Under the pieces are notes generated by a model. That model ran no database searches. It saw nothing but the letters and a program-made list of their open reading frames with translations, and was not told the DNA's origin. From positions 10,546,646 through 10,610,645 of the forward strand of contig NC_081182.1 of NCBI RefSeq assembly GCF_029867415.1: DNA of 64,000 nt. Direction: 5' to 3'. A program made the position numbers and the translations under genes. Shown here piece by piece: positions 1 to 10,702 of this stretch (the first letter of the stretch is position 1; every line of letters starts with the position of its first letter). This stretch comes from Vicia villosa. Its lineage: Eukaryota > Streptophyta > Magnoliopsida > Fabales > Fabaceae.

Positions 1-2
1 GA

Positions 3-1532
3 ACTGAATTGGGACCCGTGACGAAAGGAAGACGAACATATCTGCCACCTGCTGTTTACACTCTATCTAGAAAGGAGAAGAAAACATTGTGTAAGTTTCT
101 CAGTGAAGTTAAAGTTCCAGAAGGCTACTCTTCAGATATTAGAAGACTTGTGTCCATGAAAGACCTCAAGTTAAAGAGTTTGAAGACGCATGATTGTCAT
201 GTTATAATGGAACATTTTTTACCAATAGGTATACGTTCTATTCTTCCAGAAAAAGTAAGAAGCGCAATAACTAAGCTGTGTTTCTTCTTCAGGTCAATTT
301 GCAGTAAGGTGGTCGATCCCGCGATCTTACCAACATTGCAAAAAGAGATAGTTGTTACTTTATGTGATCTTGAAATGTATTTTCCTCCCTCGTTTTTTGA
401 CATAATGGTTCATCTAGTCGTGCATCTTGTGAAAGAGACACAATTGTGCGGACCAGCTTATATGAGATGGATGTACCCTGCTGAACGTTATATGAAAATA
501 TTAAAAGGGTACGTGAAAAATAGAAGTCGACCGGAGGGCTGTATTGCGGAACGATACGTTGTTGAAGAAGCGGTTGAGTTTTGTACTGAATATCTGTCAA
601 ATGTTCAATCTATTGGACTCCCTAAGTCTCATATTGTCGAAAAAAAAGAAGGAAAAAGGCTAATTGGAAATAAAGTTGTGACAGTATCAATGGTCGAACG
701 GGATCAAGCGCACTTGTATGTTCTGCACAATGAGATTGAGGTTGAGCCGTATGTTGAAATGCACAAGATTGTTCTCCGAGATTTAAATCCAAATAGAAAT
801 GAGAACTGGATAGTACGAGAGCACAATCGAAGTTTCATACCGTGGTTTAGGGATCATATTTATTCAAAGTATCGTTCAGATCCTGCTTCAGTAACAGAAA
901 GGTTGAGATGCTTAGCCTATGGTCCAACTGTAATTGTGCTTTCTTATAGCGCATACGCAATTAATGGATACACATTTTATACCAAAGAACAGGATGATAA
1001 AAGTACTATGCAAAATAGTGGTGTTACCCTTGTGGCTGAAGCAATGCACATATCAAGTGCGAATGACTTAAATCCGAAATTTGCAAATTTGTCATATTTT
1101 GGGGTTATCGAGCGCATTTTGGTGTTTGATTACGCGAAGTTTCAGATTCCTGTATTTGGTTGCAAGTGGGTTGAAAATAATAGTGGCATACGAATGGATA
1201 AGTCAGGATTTTTACAAGTGGATCTCAATAGGGTAGGGTACAAAGATGAGCCTTTCATTCTAGCCTCTCAAGCTAAACAAGTGTTCTATGTCAATGATCC
1301 TTCAAGTACGAAATGGTCTATAGTGCTTTTATCTAACAAAATAGTTGATGAAAACATTGAAGATCAAGGTGATATTGGTGTTGGCATTGATTCTTGTACA
1401 AGAAGCGATCAAAATGAGAATGAATCTTGTACTAGAAATGATCATAATGAGGGTATTTGGATTAATCCAACCGTCCGTGTTGTTAAGAGACGCGTTGAAC
1501 ACAATCCTACCAAGAAAAGAAAGAGACGTTAG
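3..1532 (+). CDS. TNP2-like CACTA transposase, C-terminal part (5' end outside window)
   Basis: The frame is open from the first full codon of the window to TAG at 1530-1532, about 509 residues, with no start codon needed because the gene continues to the left. The first ~170 residues carry the DUF4218 signature of plant TNP2 transposases (YLPPAVYTLSRKEK, SHDCHV-like KTHDCHVIMEH, LEMYFPPSFFDIMVHLVVHL, MYPAERYMKILKGYVKN, RPEGCIAERY). Residues ~360-440 match DUF4216 (YFGVIERI, FGCKWVENN, FILASQAKQVFYVND). The tail is acidic then strongly basic (KRRVEHNPTKKRKRR), a likely nuclear localisation signal. The catalytic core of TNP2 lies upstream and is not visible. No stop or frameshift is seen in this part. 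Confidence 0.9.
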   Translation, partial: TELGPVTKGRRTYLPPAVYTLSRKEKKTLCKFLSEVKVPEGYSSDIRRLVSMKDLKLKSLKTHDCHVIMEHFLPIGIRSILPEKVRSAITKLCFFFRSICSKVVDPAILPTLQKEIVVTLCDLEMYFPPSFFDIMVHLVVHLVKETQLCGPAYMRWMYPAERYMKILKGYVKNRSRPEGCIAERYVVEEAVEFCTEYLSNVQSIGLPKSHIVEKKEGKRLIGNKVVTVSMVERDQAHLYVLHNEIEVEPYVEMHKIVLRDLNPNRNENWIVREHNRSFIPWFRDHIYSKYRSDPASVTERLRCLAYGPTVIVLSYSAYAINGYTFYTKEQDDKSTMQNSGVTLVAEAMHISSANDLNPKFANLSYFGVIERILVFDYAKFQIPVFGCKWVENNSGIRMDKSGFLQVDLNRVGYKDEPFILASQAKQVFYVNDPSSTKWSIVLLSNKIVDENIEDQGDIGVGIDSCTRSDQNENESCTRNDHNEGIWINPTVRVVKRRVEHNPTKKRKRR

Positions 1533-1549
1533 TGATAAAGGTAATAGTT

Positions 1550-1675
1550 TTATTCACTTTGTACCGATTGTTTTATTCAATAGTATAGTACTTATTCAAT
1601 TTGTTTTATTCAATTTGTACCGATTGTTTTATTCAATTTGTACCGATTATTTTATTCAATTTTTACCGACTAATT
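1550..1675. repeat. Short direct repeats after the TNP2 gene
   Basis: Imperfect copies of TTTATTCAATTTGTACCGAT follow one another just 3' of the TNP2 stop, about five copies with 20-28 bp spacing. They lie where a polyadenylation region would be expected. Similar words (TTTGTACCGATTTCG) recur near 1934-1950. The rest of 1676-2057 shows no gene and is taken as intergenic DNA plus the promoter of the next gene. Confidence 0.6.
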
Positions 1676-2057
1676 TGTTTTGAACCATGTATCCGTTTGT
1701 CGACTTCTTTACATGTAAATATACTATTTTGACGACTCCGGAGCTGCTCATGCACTTATCTTTACATTTCGGGACTGTTTTTTTATCGGTTTTGCTTCTG
1801 CCCGTAATCAAAAGTCGGGCTTAGGGTCTGAATTTCGGAAAACCGACTTTATTTTTGAGTCCGTGGGGACGTTTTACCATAGCCATGTAAATTTCGTTCA
1901 ATTCCGACAACTTTATTTTTTGACGCTTATTTTGATTTGTACCGATTTCGTTTCCGATTTACTTGTACATGCATGGTTTGACTTCCATTTTACTTGTATA
2001 GATTGTTAGCTTATTAATAGTGTACTAATGTGCTTTAGTTTGTTTGATACAGGTTAA

Positions 2058-5000
2058 ATGGCTCCGGATAGAGATGCTCCACCTGAAAACTCACAAGAAA
2101 GAGATGCTCAAGAAAGAGATGCCACGGATACAAATGCTCCACCTGATACTGAAGCAAAAGAAGTTGCACGAGGCATCACTATCATGAAGGGAATCGTTCG
2201 ACATAGAGACCAAGGATTAGTATACCGATTGGAATGGAATTCTGATAAACAAGCAATTGGTCCTAATTCTGCAAAGTTGACAAGTTATATTGGTACACTT
2301 GTTCGTATGCATATTCCGGTCTCCGTAGCTAGATGGAATATGAAAAGCAAAGACTTGGATGAGAAAAAAGACGCGATTTGGGACGAGCTTCAGGTATATA
2401 TCATATATGGTTAATTGTTGTTATTATCTTGACGATAAATTGTTTAAATTACTTATACTAACACACTATGCGTATGTTTTTTTGCAGAGGACTTTTGAGA
2501 TACCAGATGATCGTAGACGCTACATACTTGGTTTGGCCGGCAAAAGATATAGAGGGTGGAAAGCTTTTTTGACAAACACTTATCTTAAGGATAAAGATGG
2601 AAACTTTCTTGAAGAGGCACCGGGACAGCCAAAAAAGTATGAGATCTTCATTGGTAAAGAAGATTGGGCTAAGTTTGTAGAGCAAAGAGATGAAGATTTT
2701 CGGAAAAGGAGTGCCAAGAATAGTGAGAGAGCATCCAAACCCGCATATCCATACAAAAAAGGGCGTTTGGGATATGCACGCTTGGAGGATAAAATTGTAA
2801 GTAAATAGAAATGCGTTTTAATTAATTGTCTAAATGTGTTTTATTTGATGATTTTATCATTTGTGTCAATGCATAGTTAGAGGAGACTAAAAGTGAGGAA
2901 ACCTCACTTCCTGAACATGTGTTGTGGAGGGAAGCTCGTGTGGGCAAGGATCATGCTGTCGATCCCGAAGTTCAGAGAGTTTTTACTGAATGTGTAAGTA
3001 TAATACTGTGTCTTTAATTAAATCAAATGTTTTTTAATATATAAATGATTTTTTAATGTAAATGAATTACAGGAGACCTTGTCGCAATCGGCATCCACCG
3101 GTGAGGGGAGCATACTTAGTAGAGCACTAGATGCTCCTGAGTATCCCGGTCGGGTGAGGGGTAAGGGTCATGGTGTGACTCCAACCTCTTTTTACAAGAG
3201 TCCTAGGAGAAGAAATCCTTCAAATGAAGAAGTGTTGCAAAAGTTGGCGGAATTGCAAGCACAAGTCTCTGAATTGCAAAGAGATAAAGAGGCGTATATG
3301 AGAGAAAAGTGCAACACTTCATCGGTGAAAGAAACTAGTGATAAGGCTAGTATCAACTATCAAAGGAAATTTCCCGAGGTAATTATAATCATTTTTTCCT
3401 TTTAAATTGTTCTATTTTATTAATGATAATGACTTTATATTTACTATTGGTTTAGGGCATTTCATCTTGCCAACTATACTTATCGGAACCGAGTTATCGA
3501 CTAGTTGGCAAGGGAAAAGTGCACAACACTTTGGGAGATTTACTTCACCATAGACCGCTCCCGGATGGACACCTGAAAGTATCGGTGGATGTTGTAGTAG
3601 ATCATGATGCGATGCTACCGGTACCTGACATGGTCTCAGAGACGACATTGCTGCGAGATGCAATAGGATCATTTGTTGCATGGCCCTCGGAGCTCATTAC
3701 CATTAGTGATGAGGTATATTGAAAACGATTATGAATCATTTAGTTTTCGAATGTCAATTCTAAACCGTTTATTAATTATTTTTTACATTTTAATTTTAGA
3801 CTGCTCCTATAAAACCCACAGTTAAGGGTAAAGGGATTTTACAGGAGGAGGAGTCCGTTGCATCACTAAAAGAGGTACATTTAAAGTGTTAATAATTAAT
3901 CTGAATCTAAATCTGCATGATTTTATATTTTACATAACTTATATGATTTTTAGGCATCCGCTCGAGAGTCACAACAAGTGACGCAGCAAGTTCGTACCGT
4001 ACCACCCACTGGTCCTCCGAAGCCAGCGGGAAAAAAAGGCGGTGCTTTTGTGCCTCGGTACCGGTCGACGCTCGCAACAATGGTTGATATGTCCGATTTG
4101 ACGGATGGTGCTTTACGTGAAATCGTTATGGATGAGAGTGTCTTCGGTATTGAATTCAAGTCACTTATTACACTTGATGACTTGGAGGAGATTTTTAAGC
4201 ATGATCAACTAGGCGTCAATAACATGCACTCATACATTCGGTAATATTCCCTCATCCGATATATTATTTAATTAGTCCCACAATATAATTTATTTACACA
4301 TTTCAATGAAAATAATCTAATGTTTATTATGTTTTTATTTAAGGTTGTTGTATGACAGAGTGTTGCGCGGGACTCCGTTGTCTAACAGATTCCGTTTCGT
4401 GTCTTCCGCCCACTGCAGCGGAATGGCAATTGATTCGGAACCGGAATCAGTTAGACAGTGCTTAGTAGATAGATTCATGTCCACCGGCAATACAAAATGT
4501 CTGCATCTTTGGGCGTATAATACTCGACCAGTAGGGTTAGTTTCTCATTCTTTGTTCATCTAATCTCTGTTTCTTTTGTGTATAGCAAAATTTTCATATA
4601 ACCTATTGTTTTTATTTATAGAGCACACTGGTTGCTGCTTGCTATCAACCCTATAAGGGAAGTCGTGTATTATCTGAATTCGGTAAATGGTGAATGGACC
4701 AATTATCCGGCCATGAAGGACATCGTTGATTTGTAAGTGGGATCGTTCTAAATATATATTCGTGTATATTTATATATATATATATATTTACTTATTTGTG
4801 GGATTGATCTAAACATATGCTTTTATATATTTGTTAATTAGATCAATACAAGTGTTCCGAAGTCAACGGGACGCACAGGTATCCCGAACTAAATCTAGCA
4901 ACATTACTTGGATCCAAGTGCAGGTACATTATTTTTCACAATGTTGCTTATAATATATTTATGCTACTTGATAAAACAATGCACAACTATAGAATCTTAT

Positions 5001-5296
5001 TTGTTTTTCTATGTAGTGTCCGCAACAGAAAAACAGTTACGATTGCGGATACTTTGTATTGAGGTTTATGAAAGAAATCCTTCAGGCAAATCAATTAGAG
5101 ATTCCGATCACGGTATGAATTTATAACTTAAGATAATTTCATATAATTTATTACATTTAACTAAATGTATCATTCATATTTTGTTTTTGTTTTGTAGTAC
5201 CTTGACGAATTCCGTGCCACTGGATATCCGAGACTTAAGTTGGAAGAAATAAAAGAGGATTTGTGTCATTTTTATATTAAGCGCTTTTTCATGTAG
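2058..5296 (+). CDS. CACTA-borne gene with C-terminal Ulp1-type (C48) protease-like domain
   Basis: Twelve exons with GT-AG borders join in frame: 2058-2393, 2488-2796, 2877-2993, 3073-3378, 3456-3713, 3800-3874, 3954-4240, 4344-4535, 4622-4732, 4842-4923, 5017-5112, 5198-5296 (stop TAG 5294-5296), giving about 755 residues. The N-terminus is acidic/Asp-Ala rich; residues ~115-215 resemble the plant transposase-associated region (RRYILGLAGKRYRGWKAFLT); ~310-330 is a probable coiled coil (LQKLAELQAQVSELQ); ~360-440 resembles DUF8039. The C-terminus is Ulp1-like: His629 in GAHWLLL, and Cys701 in PQQKNSYDCGYFV with the preceding Gln. Where the family has Asp (YYLDS) this protein has Asn646 (YYLNS), so protease activity is uncertain. 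Such genes travel with CACTA elements. Exon borders are my reading, not transcript-based. Confidence 0.85.
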
Positions 5297-5540
5297 GATT
5301 TGTGTCGAATTGAAGTACTATAATATTATTGATGTTGTAATGATGTATATATATAATATTGGATATTATAATGGTATTATATTAGTATATATATATATAT
5401 ATATATATTGTCTTACTGATGGCTGAAATAATATCGTCGAAAATAAATTACAGGTCGAAAATATTACAGGCTGAAAACATATTACAGGTCAAAAATATTA
5501 CAGGTCGACTGGGAGGATTAAATTACAGGCTGCACATTAA
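5297..5540. repeat. AT microsatellite and ATTACAGG repeats
   Basis: Downstream of the Ulp1-like gene lies an (AT)n run at about 5382-5408, then five or more copies of ATTACAGG followed by TC or CT at 5448-5535, spaced 15-30 bp. They are inside the CACTA element, between its last gene and the subterminal cluster. Confidence 0.6.
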
Positions 5541-5559
5541 AATACCTCATTTAGCTACT

Positions 5560-6055
5560 AAAACGCTTTTTAAAAAAGCGCTCTTAAAGGCCCACATACT
5601 AAAGCGCTTCTTTTTAAAAGCGCTGCCAAAGATTACTAAAAAAGCAAAAAAAAAAAAAAACAACATACTAAAGCGCTTTTGTAAAAGCGCTCTTATAGGG
5701 GGGGCTATAAGAGCGCTTTTTCTGGAAAAAGCGCTCTTAAAGCCCACCCTATAAGAGCGCTTTTACAAAAGCGCTTTAGTATGTTGCGTTTTTTTTTAAT
5801 TTTTTCTCTCACAGGTGGGCCTATCACAGCGCTTTTCTGGAAAAAGCGCACTTAAAGGGGGGCCTACCAGAGCGCTTTTTCCTGAAAAGCGCTCTTAAAG
5901 GGGGGCCTACAAGAGCGCTTTTTCCAGAAAAGCGCTCTTATAGGGGGGCCTACCAGAGCGCTTTTAAAAGCGCTTTCGTAGCCTATGTCAGCGCTGGCTT
6001 TGGCAGCGCTTTAAAGCGCTGTTAAAGGCCAAAAAAAGCGCTTTAAAAGCCCTTC
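5560..6055. repeat. CACTA subterminal repeat cluster (AGCGCT palindromes)
   Basis: About 20 copies of the 6-bp palindrome AGCGCT, mostly as AAAAGCGCTCTTA or AGAGCGCTTTT, sit in 500 bp next to the transposon end. Spacers are often GGGGGGCCTA or GGCCTACCAG. CACTA elements carry clustered subterminal motifs bound by an element-encoded DNA-binding protein, so these are the likely binding sites. The word occurs in both orientations and is itself palindromic. Confidence 0.85.
5661..5786. repeat. 40-bp perfect inverted repeat within the subterminal cluster
   Basis: Bases 5661-5700 and 5747-5786 are perfect reverse complements (CAACATACTAAAGCGC... and ...GCGCTTTAGTATGTTG), separated by 46 bp that itself contains AGCGCT pairs. 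As RNA or single-stranded DNA this would form a long hairpin. Confidence 0.9.
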
Positions 6056-6059
6056 CTCG

Positions 6060-6067
6060 TTGTAGTG
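6060..6067. other. CACTA 3' terminal motif
   Basis: TTGTAGTG at the junction of the AGCGCT-rich block and unrelated AT-rich DNA is the reverse complement of CACTACAA, the conserved outer end of CACTA transposons. It marks the right boundary. Confidence 0.85.
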
Positions 6068-6234
6068 ATCAATATTCTCTCCTTCCCTCTCCTTCCTCTC
6101 TATCTTACTTCAAGAGTAAGTTATCAAGACTTATTCCTCATCATGTTAAGAGGAAAATAATGCTAAGAGGAAATAGCAGATCAAAAAATAAAATACAAAG
6201 CATAATTCTCACTATGATTCTCATCCCTCACATG

Positions 6235-6781
6235 TAGGGGTGGCAAAACGGGCCGCCCGCCCGCCATCCGCCCCGTCTTAAACCCGGCAAAAAATGAGCG
6301 ATGCAGGCATGCCTGCCAAGTGAAATGGGCATAAAAATCATGTCCGCCCCGCCAATATGGTGGGTTGGCGGACGGCGGGCTTGCCCGCCTATTTTTATTT
6401 ATATTTATGTTTCATTTTTTAAAAGAATAATAGGTTTTTTTACCTTTTAATTAAATTTTTCACTTATTTTTAAAATAATTTTTTATAAAAGCAACTTTTT
6501 AACAAATTTTACTTAAAAAAAATTACATATATTTACAAATAAATATACAAAATAAACCATCAAGAATTGGAATTACTAGAATTAACTAAAAAAAAAAGAA
6601 TTTTAGAGGAGAGACAGGCTTTGGCGGACGGCGGACATTGACGGGACGGGCTATGGTGGGCGGCGGGTTTTGGCGTGGCAGACTTTAACGAGCGGCGGAC
6701 CTAAAATCCCAACCCAACCCGCCATTTTTTGACGGGTGCGAGGGTCGACCCGGCGGGCCACGGCCCATTTTGCCACCTTTA
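6235..6781. mobile_element. hAT-like non-autonomous element (MITE), copy A
   Basis: The ends are TAGGGGTGGCAAAACGGGC on the left and the complement TAAAGGTGGCAAAA on the right. The flanks are CTCACATG (6227-6234) and TTCACATG (6782-6789), an 8-bp target duplication with one mismatch, as expected for hAT. GC-rich arms (GGCGGAC, GGCGGGC words) surround an AT-rich core with no open frame. A second copy in the opposite orientation is at 9470-10053. Confidence 0.85.
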
Positions 6782-6789
6782 TTCACATG

Positions 6790-8268
6790 CATGAATATTA
6801 ACTTAATTAATCTTATTCATTTTAGGGTGACAAAACTAATACTCTTAAAAATTAAAAATTACATATAGATTTTTTTACTAATGACTTAATTCTTTTATGT
6901 AAATACTCTCACTATACGTGATAAGTGTCGTTATTGTTATGTCATGTGTACCTAAAACGCTGTTTAAGAGAAATAAAAAGGTGAGTTCTTATTCACCAAA
7001 CTCAAAAAGTTAGATAAGGTTAGCCTTAATGTAAAATGTCTTAAAAACAAATAAATATACTATTTAATAAATACTAATAAATATGTAAAAGTTAAATCAT
7101 ATATATAATTAGCCCATGGTATATTATCCATCTTTTTGTGATGGATAAAGAAGTTGTCCTGTTGCATTTCGAATTTTGTTTTACTCAACCTTGTTTTCCC
7201 TTACTTTTCCCATGTTCAAACGGAAAATTCTTAGGTGGACACATACCTAAGAAATTGTTTTACACACAACCAATCACAGAATTTTAATTAATTAAAAAAA
7301 TAAATACTGATTTTTCTCTCTCCTTCATAATCTCAACCACCCCATGAATCCAATTAAAACCAAAATTAAAATTAAAATAAATTTAAAAAAGACTCTTTCT
7401 TATTGGTTGTGCCTAAGAATGTGGATTTAGGGTCGTGTCCATGCAAGAATTGCTCTGTTCAAACAAAACTTATGCAATTCACGTCTATGAACAAACCCAA
7501 CCTAGTAGTAAAACTTAACCTATAAGCTGACTCATCTCATTGGTCCATACAAAACGCAGAATCTTCCAACATCAACAGTCTTGAAAGCCATTGGTGGGAA
7601 AAAAATGGGAAGCCCTAAGTTATTCCCTGCACATGAGGTCACGCGGCAATAAACCAAAAATTAAAACATGGACCCCACTTCAACAACGACGTGTTTGGCT
7701 ACGATTTCCGCCAACTCTTCTGACTCACACACATTTTCAAGAAACTCAATGAATCCATCAACGGTCATTTTCTCCTCAACGGCTATTTTAATAAACCAAA
7801 TCCAACGGCTCTCATCAATATGGCGGTTGTTCAACTATTGAACTCCACAAGAAAGGTAACCGACCAAACCGGTTGTCGGTAAACCCCTAGAGAGTATCTA
7901 CTACCTCGTGATTATATTAAAAGGTGTTCGACAGTAGCATGCTTGAAAATAAAGGAATACCCTTCCTTCTCTTTAAAAAGCAGGGTCCCTTCCACCATAA
8001 TCTTCACGTTCTAACTTCTAACTTTTCTTCCCCTCTCATCTAATTCTTATCATACCAACTTTTCTTTTCTTTTCTAATTTCATATCTAACTATTATACTT
8101 ATATTTTCTTATCATAGTTTTTATGTATATGTTTTATTTTTCTTCTATCTAACTAATATTTATATAAACCAATTTCCAGGCCACTGATCTGTTTATTTTT
8201 TAAAGATCACCACCGCCAATAGCCTGTTTTAATTTTGCTTTTTTTTTTTTCTTTCAATTTCATTCTCA
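6790..8268 (+). promoter_or_regulatory. Upstream region of the gene at 8269; no other gene seen
   Basis: This AT-rich interval holds no convincing coding region. About 7225-7450 contains words seen at both ends in inverted form (CCTAAGAA, GTGTCCA), perhaps an old MITE. Closer to the gene, ATTATATTAAAAGG at 7911-7924 is a possible TATA box, followed by CT-rich leader sequence (TCTTCCCCTCTC, TTTTCTTTTCTTTT) typical of plant 5' UTRs. The transcription start is not determinable by eye. Confidence 0.4.
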
Positions 8269-8820
8269 ATGGAACAATCCATTGCTACAACAAATAAGCA
8301 AATGAAAATCAAAACTCCAAAGAAAAACAAACGAGGTGGTGGCAATAGTAATTTCATTTCTAACACCTATGCAGGTCTTTTGAATCTTCCTCAACAGCAA
8401 CAACAGCAACCACCGCTGTTACCTCTTCCACATGTTTCTACCATTCTTCATCACAAACCTTTGCTTCCACGAAGCCTTAACGCGCAAACCTTGTCTCCGT
8501 CACCGAAGAAATCGAAACCAAAAAAGAAAGAACAATCAAAGAAGAGATCGGGAACTGTACCGGAGATTCTTATGGTTAATCCATGGGGACCTGACCCGAA
8601 AGATCTACCTAAAAATCTACCTGTTGTTATTGGAGTTGGAAACATGGACGTTTTTTCAGAGTCCGTTTTCAGTCTAGCTCCACCACCAAGTAGCTTGCCG
8701 TTGCCGAAGTTTTTTATGAGATCGAAACTCGGCTGCAACACAGAAGCTGCTGTGGCAGCGGGTGGTTTTGTTGACGACGGAGCAACAAATAATCTCCGGC
8801 GTCTTCTACGTCTCCGGTGA
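8269..8820 (+). CDS. Small basic protein with PNRC-like motif, function unknown
   Basis: A single uninterrupted frame encodes 183 residues. The N-terminal third is Lys/Asn rich and has a poly-Gln/Pro stretch (LPQQQQQQPPLLPLP); residues ~79-93 (KKSKPKKKEQSKKR) look like a bipartite nuclear localisation signal. The middle has a PEILMVNPWGPDPKDLPKNLPVV block and then SLAPPPSSLPLPKFF, which resembles the short PNRC (proline-rich nuclear receptor coactivator) motif of plant proteins with S-x-LP-x-P-x-F. It ends in NLRRLLRLR. PNRC proteins bind decapping or nuclear receptor partners in animals; no role is established here. A poly(A)-type AATAAA lies at about 8859. It could instead be a lineage-specific protein with only chance similarity to PNRC. 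Confidence 0.75.
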   Translation: MEQSIATTNKQMKIKTPKKNKRGGGNSNFISNTYAGLLNLPQQQQQQPPLLPLPHVSTILHHKPLLPRSLNAQTLSPSPKKSKPKKKEQSKKRSGTVPEILMVNPWGPDPKDLPKNLPVVIGVGNMDVFSESVFSLAPPPSSLPLPKFFMRSKLGCNTEAAVAAGGFVDDGATNNLRRLLRLR

Positions 8821-9461
8821 AGGTGTTCGCTTCTTTTCGTGACATGTTATTATTATGTAAATAAAATAATCAGCGAAGGTAATTTTGCTGATTTTGTTTT
8901 GTATTTGTTTTTGTCTTTTTGTTTGTTATTGTAGCTTGAATCTATGTGACCACCGCCTATGTTGTTTTTAAATTAGGGGTGCACAAGAATGATGTGTGCT
9001 TGTTGATTATGCACCATCACTAGATCCATATGTAGTTGAACTAGAACTATGTGTAATTTTTCTTCTTATTTTATGGAGTAATAAACTTTAATTCCTTAAG
9101 CAGTAGAACTATGTGTAATTTCTTTTTATTTTATAAGAGTAAATTTTAATTTCATAAATACAGTAGTAACTATGTGTAATTTCTCATTTTATAAAAATGA
9201 TGCTAAGATATTGCAAATGAAAACGAATTAAAATATTTCGAATGGAAAGATTTAGTAAGAAATGGCTTTAAAATATTGTTGTTTCGCATCTCCGATGGAA
9301 GAACAAATTTCAATTACTTGTATTATATTTTGTGGACTTAAATTGCCTAATCTCTAAATAATTTTAAGCAATTTCAATTACTAAACAATTTCATTTACTT
9401 TTGTTTTAAAAATAATTGTAAATAAGTCATTTATATTTAACTCCACCAATATTTGTGCTAC
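8821..9461. other. 3' flank of the PNRC-like gene, no gene seen
   Basis: AT-rich sequence with a short triplicated phrase (AACTATGTGTAATTTC near 9045, 9107 and 9168). No coding potential is seen. Confidence 0.5.
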
Positions 9462-9469
9462 ATTTTAAC

Positions 9470-10053
9470 TAGAGGTGGCAAAACGGACCGTGGTCAGCCG
9501 GACCGGTCCGTGCACCCGCCAAAAAATGGCGGGTTGGGTTAGGATTTTAGGCCCGCCGCTCGCTAAAGTCCGTCCCGCCAAAACCTGCTGCCCGCCATAC
9601 ACGCCCGCCAAAGCCCGTCGTCTGCCAAAACCTGCCCCCCGCCATACACGCCCCGCCAAAGCCCGTCGCCTGCTAAACCTCGCCCCTCCTCCAAAACTCT
9701 CACTTTTTTTTAGTTAATTCTAATAAATGCAATTCTTGATGGTTTATTTTATACATTTATTTATAAATATGTAATACTTTTTTAGGTAAATTTGTTAAAA
9801 AGTTGCTTTCATAAAAAAATTATTTTAAAAAATAAGTGATAAGTTTAATTAAAAGGTAAAAAAAGCCTATTAATCTATTAAAAAAATATAAATAAAAATA
9901 GGCGGGTAAGCCCGCCAATCCGCCATCTTGGCGGAGCGGGCATGACTTTTATGGCCATTTTACTTGGCGAACATGCCCGTCCCGCTCGTTTTTTGGCCGG
10001 CATAAGGCAGAGCTGGCTGCGGGCGGGGCAGGCGGCCCATTTTGCCACCCCTA
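9470..10053. mobile_element. hAT-like non-autonomous element (MITE), copy B
   Basis: The ends are TAGAGGTGGCAAAACGG and ...CCCATTTTGCCACCCCTA. The flanks ATTTTAAC (9462-9469) and ATTTTAAA (10054-10061) form an 8-bp target duplication with one mismatch. The core is the reverse complement of copy A at 6235-6781 (for example GCAATTCTTGATGGTTTATTTT against AAATAAACCATCAAGAATTG), so the two copies lie in inverted orientation around the PNRC-like gene. Confidence 0.85.
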
Positions 10054-10475
10054 ATTTTAAAGTGTGGTTTTTAAGGTGAGAGAATGTTTAAGTTTCTCGT
10101 CATCGTCAAGTACCATTTAATTAGACTATTAGATATTTAGATTAAAATAAGTTTACACAATCTTATTAGTGGATGCTACACAATTTTTGTTTTTGCTCTC
10201 TCATTTGAACTATTACTTTTTCTCCCTATATGCACATCCATGAATGATTAACATAAAATCCATTAACTAAAAAACCTCACACCAACACCAGATCTTTTGT
10301 TTAATTAGAAAGACATGATCTATTAAAAAAAATTATCTAATTATAAAGAAAATTGTTGACATTATTTTGAGATTTTTTTTTAAATAACTGTATTAAAAAA
10401 AATTACGCAAATAACCACGTTTCAGATAAAATTACGTAAATAATCAGGTTTTAGAAATGACTTAAGTGTATCAGC

Positions 10476-10580
10476 CATGTGAGATGGCGCCACCTTTGTA
10501 GCAATTATAGGTAGGCGCCATGTGAGATGGCTCCTACGTGCATCTGTTCTGCACTAAGCCATTTCAGATGGCGCCTCAGT
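10476..10580. repeat. MULE subterminal GGCGCCATCTCA repeats, left cluster
   Basis: Three copies of a word like GCCATGTGAGATGGCGCC occur just inside the left terminal repeat, in both orientations. The matching right cluster is at 12710-12845 (GCCATATGAGATGACTC, GGCGCCATATGACATG, GCCATGTCAGATGGCGCC, GCCATCTCAAATGACGCC). They are plausible transposase-binding sites. Confidence 0.7.
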
Positions 10581-10702
10581 GCATTTTTTTTAGTTTTTTT
10601 TTTAATAAATGACAATATAGAAATGAGATAACGATTTTCATTAATATAAAACGATTACATCATAGAAATAAAGTTACATAGAATTTAATAGTCTTTTGGA
10701 TT

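Larger units (their letters stand above)
1..6067 (+). mobile_element. CACTA (En/Spm) DNA transposon, right part
   Basis: Seen: a TNP2-type transposase end, then a multi-exon Ulp1-like gene, then a dense AGCGCT palindromic repeat block, then TTGTAGTG at 6060-6067, the inverse of the CACTACAA terminus that names the superfamily. The left end lies outside the window, so length, 5' terminus and the 3-bp target duplication cannot be checked; the three bases after the end are ATC. Both genes read towards the right end. TNP2 cuts and joins, while a second product usually binds subterminal repeats. The Ulp1-like gene joins in frame over 12 exons, which suggests fairly recent activity (inference). Confidence 0.9.

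Noticed and set aside
7225..7450. Possible MITE with CCTAAGAA/GTGTCCA words at both sides
   Set aside because: Inverted words are present but I could not fix ends or a target duplication, so it is only mentioned in the flank description.
9465..9717. Frames on both strands with repeated PAKARRLP or RVWRGAG peptides
   Set aside because: They fall in the GC-rich arm of a hAT-like MITE made of GCCCGCCAAA repeats.
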